Positions 52,285-64,000 of a stretch of DNA of 64,000 nucleotides are shown in pieces. The notes beneath the pieces were generated by a model. It made no database searches, was not told the DNA's origin, and worked only from the letters and a program-made list of their open reading frames with translations. The position numbers and the translations under genes were made by a program. Source of the stretch: Nissolia schottii (lineage: Eukaryota > Streptophyta > Magnoliopsida > Fabales > Fabaceae); NCBI GenBank assembly GCA_003254905.1, contig QANU01064622.1, forward strand, positions 10,397-74,396, read 5' to 3'. Every line of letters begins with the position of its first letter. Positions within the stretch are counted from its first letter, which is position 1.

Positions 52285-53255
52285 CTACTTCATATTAGCT
52301 CGATGAAGGATCCGACCACAGTCCCAAGTTTTACCTTTCCACTTTTCAATGGCAGACAACAAAATCTGCAACAAGTTGGCCGCATCTTCCTCGGATGCAA
52401 TTTCCAAGTTAGTCTGAGGGAGCGGAAGATGAGTAGGATAATGGTTCCAGCGCACAGCTCTGGTTTTGCCGCCACTTTTCTTGGGAGAATGCTGATTCTG
52501 TATCAACAAGGAATCCGGCCGACTACCGACGATGTGCACGACCCCTTGAGCACTGTCAGCATGTATTATACTTTCCAATCCAATCTCCCATTCAATTATC
52601 CACTCCAAATCAGCAGGGATCCCACAAAATTCAGGCTTGCCCAAATTTACCAAACTTGGACTGAAAACAATCAAAACAGATCTCTCCGTCAAGACAACAA
52701 ACTTACCGGCTTCTCTGAGGGCTTTGCAAGCCACTAACTTCTCATCTTTGAACTTTAAGCCATCATCCGCCTCCATAAGGACGGATACTCCAACAGCTTC
52801 TTCCCAGGAATAAGGTCTTAATGGAAGTTCACGACTTAGAGGCCGTGGAAGCCGGATCCTAAAGCGTGATCTCAATTGATTGGGTTTACTCCGGTTTCTA
52901 ATACTGAGTGCAGTTTTGCCAGTAACTTCAAGTATACTAGCTGCGGGTTTTGCCACTAATCCTGTAATTCCTAAAGCAAATCCTGCAGTAAAGCAAATAA
53001 GAAACAGAAACCGTAGTCAGTAGCCACAAGAAAATAATATTGCAGCATCTCATGGAACAATTGTCATTGACAATTCTTGGAAGTTGTTTCAAATTCAGAA
53101 CAATAATTCAAGTCGATTTACCTGAAAGGACACCAGGTAGACCATGCTTCTCAGCTCCTCTAACTGGTGACTGGAGAAGACCAGTTAGTCCCTGTAAAAA
53201 ACCAAGGTGAGCACAATTCGCTCAACAGAATAGATAAAAAAGCATTCACATAAAA

Positions 53256-53292
<37 letters not shown>

Positions 53293-56200
53293 CCAACAAA
53301 ATTGCATAGGTAAAAAAATTCAACAGAGATTTTACTTAGGTTAGGCATCGCGCTTTCTTATGTCTAAGTTCATCTGTCCATATATATTATAAAATCAACA
53401 GCATGATTGCAAGAAACTTATTTGATTTTAACTTTGTGCGCTTGGAAAGCAATAACATGAAAACGATGAAATCATTCACAAACCTCTAAGACTTCATTAA
53501 TTACACCTTTGCTGTCAGAAGTTACAGTTGCCAGGTTTTTTTCCATCCTTGAGACTGCTGGGTCGTCATATGTAAATGCAACAATACCCTACAAGAAAAT
53601 AAGAGGCTGGCAAAGGTTATATTAAGTATCATATTGCTTAGAGATATGGTCAAGATATCCTTTATAATATCAACAACCCTCCCCCCCTTGAGCTAGCTTA
53701 TGGGTTTGAGTTAGACCGACTCAATTCTAAAATGATATTAGAGCTTATCCTATGATCGATATTAGGGAGGTTCAGTCTTAGGAGTGAATGGGGGTGTGTT
53801 AAGTCTCACATTGCTTAGGGATATGGTCAAGATAACCTTTATAATAGTTAGGACAATCCTCTCTCCTCAAGCTAGTATTTTTGTTTGAGCTAGGTCTACA
53901 ATTGTAAGTTGAAAAACAAAGTAACTTTCACAAATCAAAGTACAATGAAGCAAGGAATACCTTGCGTGCAGCTTTACTGAATTGGGAAGTAGCATCACTA
54001 ATAGCATACACTGTGTTGCTTAAAAGACTAGTGGTGCCTTCAGCCATGCCCATGATAAGTCCAGTAGGACTCTGCAAAATGAATCAATAGCGCTAAGCTA
54101 GTTAATTGAGGATCTCATAAGATTGAAACAAAAGGGCCAGCGGAGTTGAGACTTTCACCTGCGTAATGCTCTTTGCAGGAACAGACAAGAAATCTCTAAT
54201 GCCAAGCCCCATGCTTCTTGCAAAACCCAAGGGATTACCAATGACACCAGCCGAACCAAACAACTTCAAATTTAGAAAAAGGCGCACAGATGAGAAACAA
54301 TAAGTGGTTTAAGACACTGCTACACTAGAAATTTACAAATTTAAATATTTTTCTTCATGCTTCCTCTGATAACTAGTTCTAACATCATATTACTCGATAA
54401 GTTAAATACATAGAAAGTAATCATTCAACTAGGAGCAAATCAAAATATTTTCAAACAAGAAGTTTTAATCACAGTTCTTATTCATCAGGACAAGAATTAC
54501 ATTAAAAATAAAGATAAGTAGAAAGAAGAAACATGTTACAAAATTCAATATATATAATTGATGTGAGTTCAATGATATTAGCATTCATTCATACTTCCAT
54601 TTATAGTCCGCATAAGGAAGAAAGCAATGGCAATTTGCTATGTAAATTAACTCTAACCTTGTAAATCTCATGAAGCAGTTGGCGGTTGTAATGCCTAATT
54701 AGAATATCCTGAATGGATTCCCAGCTGGCCATATGATGTGCAATAGTTAAATCCTTCAAATAAATTTGTGCTCCCTCAACATCAGCAAGAGACATGAGAC
54801 CTCTCTGCGTTATTCATAATCAGTTGTCAAAAGATTGAAAACTTAATAAGTGAGTAGACTATATTTTTTAAACAGAAGAAATTTATTGCAAAGATAAGAA
54901 TAATTTACAAAGAGAAAGGAGGATTAGGAACCTAACAAAATAAGATAAACCAGAAACCAAACAATAAAGAAGAGATGTAAGCTATTGGGTAGAGGCGATG
55001 AACAATTTTTTATATCTTAACAACACACCCCATCATGCAAGAGCCATTAGGGCTTGAAGCGTGGACAAAGCATATGTCCACCTATCTTGCTGAAATTCAT
55101 TTCATTAATGTAGAAGAATAAGTATGGCAATGATCAAACTCTAGACCATTTGGGCATAGAGGCTCGCATACCATGTCAAGAACCATATCTTCCAAAAGCT
55201 TAAACTATTGGTATAGACTAAGAATGGTTTTTAAAATCTTAACAGTAACAAATAGGGCACTACTAGATATTAGAAACTCTAGAGCTTTACTATGGAAAAA
55301 AAGAGAGTTGTTAAACAGCAAGAAATGCATACAATAATTATTGTGAAATTTCTGGTGATAAAAAGAGATGATGCTTAAATTTAGGAGCTCTGATCACATA
55401 GCTCACAACTATTGCAATGCAGTATGAGGAGTTAATATTAATCAAGCCTTATCAACGTGAGATGTATTCATCATTTGATATTTAGGGGTTTACGGTTTAT
55501 TAATATTAGGTTTTTTTTTTTTTTTTTTCCAAATAACTTGTCTTCTAGATGAGATGGTTAACTAGCTATATCCCTATTCATGTTTACTTAAGTTACAAGG
55601 TTGGGTGGTTAAATGAATTAGGGTTCTGACTTATTGCAGCTTATCGTTGAAGGATGTCAGCTTCTAGTTGAATTTTAACTAAATGAATATTCCAGAGCCT
55701 TTGGATATTTTCCTATGATAACGAGCACAATGAAGGGAAGAGGCATGACCAATTTTGATTAAGTGATATCGTATGAACTGTTCAAGGAATCTGAGACAGT
55801 AAAGGTGTCCGTCAAGGGAAGGCCGACTGGCTGAAGATGTTAAAATAGTGGATTCCTAAGACCGTGATCTAGATGAAGATGGCAGTGTAAAAGTAACAGA
55901 CTGCTTAGGTTGTAAACAAGCTAGCATCAAATTCAAACTTGTGAAGACAAACAAAACATGTGAAAGAGGAAAACAAAATTACTGTGAAAAGCACATTATA
56001 TCTAGGGGTTAATTGTAATAGACGAATGAGCTTTGTACCATAGTTATCGATTGCGGATAGCAGCGAGGAGCGGCCAACCCCAAAAAATGCTATAGTGGGA
56101 GCGGGATGACTGCTATTTGAATTAATATATATATATAATAATGTGCAATTTATATACCATATAAATGTTAATAATTCAAAGTCAATATCATAATTCATAC

Positions 56201-59200
56201 ACAAAAAGAAACTTACTTGAACCATCAATCTAACGTTGTAATCCATAAAAAAGTCACTAAAATAGATAATATAGCATCCTAATTCAATAAATAAAAAGGG
56301 AAAACAGAAATAGAAAGGGGAAAAAAATACACATAGAAGGGAAAAAAATAGACATAGTGCTGGAAAAACAGAGCTCATACATACCACCAGGAACTGGAAA
56401 AAAAATGAGGGTTTAGGCTTCAAAAAACAGAACATTGAACAAAACACACACAGGAACAAATGAAACTCAAAAAAGAAGAACAGAACAAAGAAAGATGTGG
56501 TTGGGGGGGGGCGAGGAAAAGAGAGCAAGAAGCCAAGAATGAAACAAACAAATCAATGGTGAAGAAGAAGAAGAAAGACCTCTATGGTTATGGAAGCAGG
56601 GAGAGTCGCCGCCGGTGGAGTAGGTCGTGGTTCTTTGGAAGGTTGTGAATGAGTGAGTGAGTGAGTGAGTGAGTGAGTGAGTGAGAGAGAGATGGAGAAC
56701 AGAGAGAAGACGCAGAAGAGAGAGAGAATGAGGCCAAATGCCAAAATATTAGGTTTATTTTGAAAGAATAAGGGGAAATCCCTCAAAACCCCTTATTTTG
56801 AGTGCAGTCATTTCACCTCAAAATGAAATCACAGCCCGTAGCCCGTGATAGCGTCCATGACACGTTGCACCTCCCTGATGTGGCGACCCTCCACACCGCG
56901 TCACTGTGCCGCAATAGCGCGCTATTGATAACTATGCTTTGTCCAGCCAGTAGTGCAAGTGTATAGTGTGCACAAGCAAGTAAAGCAACGTACATGAAGA
57001 CAGTTAAATACAAATAAACAAAAGTAGTTGCTAGTTGCTACCTCAACAGATGCCAGTGATGGACTTTAAATGCTGAACAGATGATAATATGAGTCATCAA
57101 TATCCCGTGGAAATCAATACAGATTTTAATGTGAAATATGTGAAAGCTACATCTACATCAATACCCAATGCTGTTAATGCACAAGTGATGATATTTGTGA
57201 TTTTTATATTAATTTACTGTTGTGTTCACAATGTGAGAATCAGGGGTTAGTGATTGCGGATTTAGGGTTTAGTTGTATTTGGGATATAGAATCGGTTGTT
57301 TGGGTCAAGGGTTATCTTATTCCTTGTTAGAATAGTTATCCTAGTCTATTCATCGTATAGACCTGCATAAAAGTATCTAGCTTCTCACCTACAGACTTCA
57401 GTTTAACATCAACTATTCAACTCTCGTTCATGCTCTTGTAATGGAACTAGAGCCCAACACACCCCACAACAAAATTTTCAAAAAGAAATATTACTTACAT
57501 GGATGAGAAATTCCTTGGATGTGAGGATCCGATTGCGAAGCATCCATGGCGCACTTGAAAAACTGCAAACAATGATTTATGTCAAGAGAGTAAATAGTAA
57601 ACATAAGAAACTGAAAACTGTCATTGGAATGAATATAAGAATCAGCCTGACCTTAAAGTCAATTTGATAGGTGCCAATTCAAGAATTTCAATATAAACTT
57701 TCTTCTGGGTTCTGGCCAAAAGATAAATGTCCTGCCAGGGGGCCCCAATTGGAACTACGGAAGGCAATGATGCATTACTTTTTGATTTTCTATTAAACAT
57801 GGGAGGAGGGCACTGGTCAGCACTGAAACTGAAACTCTCACTAGTTTGAACAAATGAGGAATCCAGTAGTGACACCCCGTCATAGTGATCTGAAGATGGT
57901 ACGATTCCAAATTCCAGCCCCAGAGAGACGTTTGTAAAGAACTCAAATAAGCTTAATATAACTTCTTGTTCAATCTCAAGACGGAAATCTGCCATCCTGC
58001 AAGCATAAAGCATAAATATATGATTAGAATTAAAAAGTACATAAACGCCAAGAAATACCAGTAACTTTTTTTATTTGGATAAAAGAAGAATTGTACAGAT
58101 AAGAGAAGAAGATAGATACAAAAGGGGGAGGACAAGAGAAACATCAGTAACATCAAACTGTAAAGAAGTAACAAACTTCAAATAAAAATAGAAACCTCAG
58201 TTTAATATATTCGAATGAAATAAATGAAATGTCTTTCTTCCGCCACTTTGATATTTCCAGGCTGAATACAGGAACAGAAGAGCTGGTGTAACAATTCATT
58301 TGATTTAATTTTTCAGTTCTTGTTCTCGCACCATCATCTCTAGATTTGATATTGTCAACCGGGCAGGACCTGTATCCACTATCAAAGGACAACATAACTG
58401 GATATGGAGTAGAGCGCAACTGGTTGTCAATTTGTAAGAATGCTATGTGCAAAGAAAGACTTTGACGATCCAAACTTTGCAGCAGCTCAATTTGAATATC
58501 CTTAATACAGGCAAAAAGCAATTCCTACAAAAATAAAAGCATGATTACCGAAGGTAAATAGAAAGAAGATATCCTGAAAAGAAAGTTTAAAGCTTGATTA
58601 CCTGTGAGTATGAATTAATCAAAGATATCCCAATATATGGAATAAAAATTGACATTTTATCCTTGTACTCTGAAGGCTTAACTTGTTTGGGATCATATAA
58701 CCTTTTATCTGCAGCATGTGGGACACTTGATTTCTTCACATCATTAAAAATATGATAATTTGAATCAAGAATACTGAGGACCTGCATGTATTAGACATAA
58801 TCACTGAAAGTAAGGACTGTGATTTCTGAAGTAAGATATATGAAATCAAACCACTATGGAGTCACCTTTGTTGCTCCCTCTGCATGGACTGATAAAAAGA
58901 AAGTCCTCTCTGGCTTCTGTAATCAACATTTACACAAGTCACTGCTAGAAATCATGGAAGCTAGACTTGAGTGCAAGAATTTTGAAATATCAATTCTAAA
59001 GACTTCAAACTAGTATTATGTTTTGAGATATACCAGTTGACCAAATGGTACAATAGGAAGAGAATTTAAAAATGCAAAATGGTTTACCTCAGAGGTTGAT
59101 GGCAAGTAGACGGGCCTATATTCTTTCACATCATCAAGGGCATATGACCCCATAACCCGCTCTCCAGGTACCTTCCATTTCCGAAACCAACATTTTCAGG

Positions 59201-62200
59201 TCAAGTAATTTGAATATTTAATGGTGCTTTTTTAACGGAAAAAATAAGAAAATAGGTTCACCTCCACTGTAAGTCGATGAGGATAGCAGGGTTCATCCCA
59301 AGTGTAAGGATAAGAAGCGTAGGAGTGAATGACTGTGTCAAACATTTCACACCTTTGCTGATATATTCGCAATCTCTAGAATGTAGGCAGGAAAAAACAA
59401 ACAAATAAATTCCCACCACCAATAGATTAAAAACCACATTAAATTGGCATGCACTTTTGGTGCAAATCTTTAATAACTGCAGAAGGTAACTAAAGCCAGC
59501 AAATTCACAATTTGCAAAGTGGCAACGATAAAAGAATAATAAATGCTTTGCCAGTGAAATAAATGGAATTATTGAGATGAAGATAAGAAGTACACGTGAT
59601 ATCCTCTTTTCAAGGGGAAAAAAATGAATATGTATTCCAATATTGACTTAGTTATTACTAATCAAACATTAAATTTTATATTTATTAGTGCATTAATTAT
59701 ATCAAACTAATAAATTTGTTTCAAATCTCAATGAAGTATAATTCGCTGAAAAGTGCTATTTCGTCTCAACAAGGCACCAATAAAGGGAACCATGTAGAAT
59801 AATTAGGAAAAGAAAAAAAAAATGATAAGCAATAATGATTAACTAAAAACTATATTAGTAGCATTTAAACTTAGCAATACTACAAGCATTCACATGAAAA
59901 GATAAAGAAAGCAAAACATATATATATATTAACATACGTAAATAAAAGGGAAGATAATCCAAAATGGCATTATAGATGAAGTAACCCTTCAGAGTGCAGT
60001 TCAACTATTTAGAATTCAACTAGTGCAATAATGTAACTGAAAAACGAGAGACAAACCTCCTTTGAGAAATTATCAATTCTGTATGGCATATACCCTGTAT
60101 CATCATCTGACAAAAGAATCAAGTTGGTCCCTGAGTTTCCCTTGATGCTTCCAACTATTTTTTCATCCCCCAGTGATATATCAGCATTTTGCACTTCAAC
60201 TCGTATCATGTTTGAAGTGCCGGAAACAAAGTTCCTCATTTTGAGTTGTGTATCACCTAGATGATCTGGCAAAAAGCTTCCAGACCACTGCCATCCAGGT
60301 TCATTGTAACAAATTGAAACAAGCAGCTCCCTGTGACATATATGATAATACAAAGTGGTAAAACAGTGTGAAAATAAATGAATCATCCAATTAGCAACTA
60401 GCAAGGCATAAAATCATGTTGAAAGATGAATTATTAGGCTAGTCATGCATACCCAATTTTAGAAATAATGAATGTTAAGTATTATATAAATATCTGAAAT
60501 TCTCAAATTTCGAAAATATTGCACATCAATCTTCTCTCACTCATCTCTCAGGCTAAAATACCTTGCATTACATAGCCAAGGACCAACAGAAGAAACCAAA
60601 AAAATAAAAATAAAAATAAAAAATAATCATAAAAATGAAATATAAAATATTTTGCTTTTATTAGGAAGTATTATGAGCATTTACTATAAACAACTTGGAG
60701 TTCACAAGCCTGCACTTGAGCACCACAAAGTGAATATTTGAAATCTAGAGGAACAAAAGACATACAAACTCGATGATATTAAAATACGATGCACAGAAGA
60801 CAAACATGGCATCACCAAATTTGACAGATTGAATAATCATTAAGTGATCATTCATCTAATGAGAGCATTTTGACATGCATGGTGATTCCACTGAATGCAA
60901 AATGGAATATTCAAATAGAAACGAACTAGCTACAGACTTTTGGAAACAGAAATTAAACATAAATAAAAGAGGCCCTTGATTTCATTGAACATAGAGAAAG
61001 AGAGAGAGAAAGAGAGAGAAGGAAACAAAAAAAAAAAAGAATGGAATATTGTGATGAGTGAATGTGTTTGTGAGATCTGCATAGAAAGTTGTCTGCTTAA
61101 GAGCAAAAATAATGAATGCAAAAATCTTTAATACAACTAACCAATCAGGTTTTGTATTCATAGATTATGTTGGAATAAAATCAGTTTCCAATGAAACTGT
61201 AACATGATAAATTTGATAGTTTTTCATAATACTTCCTTCACACTTATCATTTTCCATCAGCGTAATTGTCACTGCTCATACAAAAGTATGCAAGTGATAA
61301 CAATTACTCTTGTGCAACATAAGACCCAGTACAAACTATCCAAGATACATACCTGGTCATATCTGTCCAATGAAGATGAGCATGTTCCCCTATGCCTAAA
61401 TAAAACATGACATCAGTTCCCTTCTGCTTACAAGATATTTCCTTGCTGCATGCATTACTGATCACATATCTGCAGATTTAAAAATTATTTATTCACATGA
61501 CAGGACAAAACTAATATAAACAACTCTATGTATCTGTCAAAAAAATTGTAATCCAAAATGCATTTATGACAGGGAAAAAAGAATAGTTTTCAACTAGTAC
61601 ATGTCCTCATGTGAACACCCTTTTCAATTGAAGGGTGAGTAAATCTGGCGCATGCCTACCTTTTACTTAATTTAAGTCTAGAGTACAAGGCAGGGTAGCA
61701 AGGATCAAACTTCTAACCACTTTACTGAAGAGGCTTTGATCCTATGTCAACAAACCAATCACCACAAAAGCATAAAGCTTAAGCTTTTAAGAGGAGGTCA
61801 TGGAATAGATTTTATCAATAACAGTAACCGCGAAGACCAATAGATTACCTAGGCTGGAAAGTAATTGCATTTGTCCTCCCACCATATTGTTCAGCAACTG
61901 TGTTAGATGTCACAGCTACAATGAATGCAGAATTTGAAGACAGCTGAGGAACATGGACAGTACTTGAACCACTGGGTGGTAGCAGAGAAAATGGACTTGA
62001 CCACAAAGAATATGGTGACTGCTCCTTATCATCTTCAGGAAAATATCTACTTACTTTAACCAAAACATCATTTACGGCTGAATTAGGGCTTGGAGAATAC
62101 ATGCATGGCCCAACCTTGTCATGCTCATGACTACCAGAACCAAAATCCTTCCAAGTTGACTGGATCCTGGAGCTGATTGTTCTCTCCATTCTTCCTAAAG

Positions 62201-63643
62201 ATGAATAGCAAACTGTAGAGTCACTTTTGTTTTGTTGGATTCCGAAATTTTTGTGGTAACTACCAGACAATGAGGAGTTCCTAAGAAAACTCAGAGACTT
62301 TGCATTAATGTCCTTTCTGGATAAGATGGTACGATTCTTCAGATAACTCCTCTGGTTATGAGGAACTTCAGCATGTAAATCATGGCTGGATGACAGCAGA
62401 GAGAGACCATCTTTTTTTGAAGAGAGAGTTTCACTTTCACCAGCATCACAATAAGAAGGAATAACAACTCCACTCTGATTTGTTCCGCCGGTGGTTTCTT
62501 GTATACACAGGGGGAAACCCATGCAGTTATACAAAACAAAAGGAACAAAAAATATTAGCTCTCTGCTACCAGAATAAACATCCATCACCTTCTCCACAGT
62601 AACATACATAGGGCCTACAAGAGAGAAGAATATACTTATAAAGATGTTTTCACAATATACTACACGCAAGGAAAAAGTCTAGAAAAAATAAAACAATTAC
62701 CTTTTGTATTATTCGGTTCAAGTATCAGAGTTTCAGACAAAGAAAACTTGTTTTCATTGAATTTCGCCATTGTGCAAAAAATCTCTAAACGAGGAAATTT
62801 GAAATCAGGACGTTTGAATCCATCAATGCAGATCTCTAGTCCTAGATCATGAGAGGGATCAATATGATAAACTGAAGTTTCCACCTGGACAACAAAAAAT
62901 GTAAAATATTCAGAATATTACACCACCATAAAAGCTGGAGCAAAAACTACCTCTTATGTAGTGTATTATCAACAAAATAAATAAATAAACAGACAAACAA
63001 CTATCACAAACCTCTGAAACTCTCACAGTATGATTTACCCCGCCACTTTCACTAATCAACAAAATTTCCTTAGGAAGGTAGTTGCTAATTATTAATGGAG
63101 CACTTAGGATTAAATGATGAATATATCGCTTCTTTGCATGATCAGCAGAGATATTATTTTTCAGCCAGCCAGATGATGCCAACCTGAAGCTCTTAACTGA
63201 TAGACAGCACCGAAATGGATGACTGCTTGGATGAGATGGATAGCACACAAAGGATTTAAAATTTCCTACTTTGCTATTCACTGACAGAAGATTTGAGAGG
63301 TTATGAGCTTCACTCCACAAGTAAGAGTTCCCCATTGGCCGCCATCTTACACAACCAGCTTCAGCCAAATGCAGTGGAAGCGGTAACTGTTGTCGAGGGT
63401 GTATTGGATCTAATATCTGAAGTAATGAAATGAATCCTCGTTAATGCAATATAACTTAAAAAAAAAGCTCTAATTATTGAAATCGTTTAGTAGCAGGAGA
63501 AACTTGCGTACCGTTGGAGATACACCAAATGGAATATCAAACCGCAGCTCAAGAGGTATAGATGTTGCATTTTGAAGTACAACCTGCGTATGATAGCTTA
63601 TGAGGTGGACAAAAAGATGCACAAGTTAAACGGAAAATCTACC

Positions 63644-63684
<41 letters not shown>

Positions 63685-64000
63685 CAAGACTTTGTACATA
63701 CAGTGGAGTATATTCGAATTAACTTGCTATAGCGCAGCACAGAAACATCAAAAACAACAGGAACAACAAAAGTAGGAATTGTATTCATTCCACCATCCTC
63801 AGCCTTTTCATTATATGTCTTGGAGAAATTAACCTCAAAGCATGTAAGTCCCACTAAATCCATTGACATTGGATTGGATGCCATAGATGTTCCTTCAAGC
63901 TGTACACTAATATAATGATGAGCAAACCCGTTTAACCTCTGCTCATTTAGACTATCGGAAGAATGAGAAGGCTTATAACGGGAGAGTTGCTCTTCTGCAT
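52285..64000 (-). CDS. VPS13-like bridge-type lipid transfer protein (3' part; 5' end outside window)
   Basis: Twenty exons in the window, with GT/AG junctions wherever checked. From the 3' end: 52285-52982, 53122-53191, 53484-53588, 53961-54071, 54159-54263, 54658-54804, 57499-57562, 57652-57996, 58196-58524, 58602-58781, 58866-58915, 59088-59171, 59262-59375, 60057-60330, 61353-61469, 61849-62614, 62701-62884, 63012-63416, 63512-63583, and 63702 to beyond 64000. Recognisable parts are the SHR-BD (VPS13 adaptor-binding) region in the 60-63.4 kb exons (GWQWSGSF, GYMPYRIDNFSKE), the conserved VPS13 C-terminal segment (SSAPWMLRNRILTSKEFLIH, RGLMSLADVEGA, LFGSAGVIGNPLGFARSMG, VKP-like AKPAASILEVTGK), and a PH-like C-terminus. 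VPS13 proteins are long hydrophobic-groove proteins that move lipids at membrane contact sites. It may be the SHRUBBY-type paralogue, but that is not decided. The 2.7-kb intron (54805-57498) contains a transposon. Confidence 0.92.
53256..53291. repeat. (AAT)n microsatellite in a VPS13 intron
   Basis: About 11-12 AAT units. Confidence 0.93.
53620..53913 (+). mobile_element. TRIM-like miniature LTR retrotransposon in a VPS13 intron
   Basis: Two direct repeats of ~115 bp (from 53620 and from 53797) share ttaagt.tca.attgcttag, gatatggtcaagata and cctttataat. Right after the first comes TGATATTAGAGC (53733-53744), 10 of 12 matches to the TGGTATCAGAGC primer-binding site for initiator Met-tRNA. 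Just before the second is a purine-rich GGAGTGAATGGGGG tract. LTR, PBS, polypurine tract and LTR in under 300 bp, with no coding region, is the TRIM layout. Target-site duplication not resolved. Confidence 0.75.
56031..56944. mobile_element. Non-autonomous hAT-like element in a VPS13 intron
   Basis: An 898-bp element (56039-56936) is bounded by CATAGTTATCGATTGCGG and, inverted, CATAGTTATCAATAGCG. The flanks CTTTGTAC (56031-56038) and CTTTGTCC (56937-56944) form an 8-bp target-site duplication with one mismatch, the length typical of hAT elements. Sub-terminal sequence at both ends is GC-rich with gcgctat/atagcg motifs. No transposase recognised; open frames inside are low-complexity. A GAGT microsatellite lies at 56650-56685. 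Confidence 0.8.
56650..56685. repeat. (GAGT)n microsatellite
   Basis: About nine GAGT units followed by a short GA run, inside the hAT-like element. Confidence 0.92.
63648..63680. repeat. (TA)n microsatellite in a VPS13 intron
   Basis: About 16 TA units between two adjacent exons. Confidence 0.93.

Noticed and set aside
55905-56786. A 207-residue minus-strand frame and neighbouring frames in the VPS13 intron
   Set aside because: Phe-rich low-complexity translation of A-rich DNA overlapping the hAT-like element and its GAGT repeat.

Overview
The window is nuclear DNA from a flowering plant, almost certainly a eudicot and probably a legume. The evidence is a plant tRNA-Cys(GCA), a MIR393 precursor, a PAR1-family gene, a plant oxalyl-CoA-synthetase-like gene (AAE3), a three-exon beta-tubulin, actin-depolymerizing-factor (ADF) relics, an intronless LRR receptor-like protein and a many-exon VPS13-like gene. 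Coding exons are GC-richer than the very AT-rich intergenic DNA. The legume call rests only on protein similarity and repeat style, so it is tentative. Two ambiguous bases (14942 and 27487) indicate draft sequence.

Layout. 0-12 kb: tRNA-Cys, then AT-rich intergenic DNA with a MIR393 hairpin near 4.2 kb, a minisatellite-bearing transposon-like element, a tiny tRNA-derived SINE with clean target-site duplications and LTR-like fragments. 12.4-14.5 kb: first two exons of a PAR1 gene; the expected last exon is not found and a reversed LTR fragment lies just downstream. 16.3-29.7 kb: a tandem satellite of roughly 45 units of about 176 bp, each made of three diverged ~59-bp subunits centred on a GGCTATAGCC-like palindrome. 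It is interrupted by two LTR-type insertions, each with a 5-bp target-site duplication.

34-41 kb: gene-dense segment with AAE3 (+) converging on beta-tubulin (-). 43-47 kb: a second large copy of the minisatellite element, then two tandem ADF pseudogenes; the second abuts a duplicated piece of the VPS13 3' exon. 47.6-50.8 kb: LRR receptor-like protein (-). 52.3-64 kb: the 3' two-thirds or less of a VPS13-like gene (-), whose 5' end lies outside the window; its introns carry a TRIM-like mini-retrotransposon and a hAT-like element.

The intact genes have unrelated housekeeping or defence roles (cytoskeleton, oxalate catabolism, lipid transport, surface receptor, auxin-pathway microRNA) and do not form a functional cluster. 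The most unusual structures are the nested-periodicity satellite with its insertions, the VPS13/ADF mosaic, and the four-member element family carrying TTTGTGCAC repeats.
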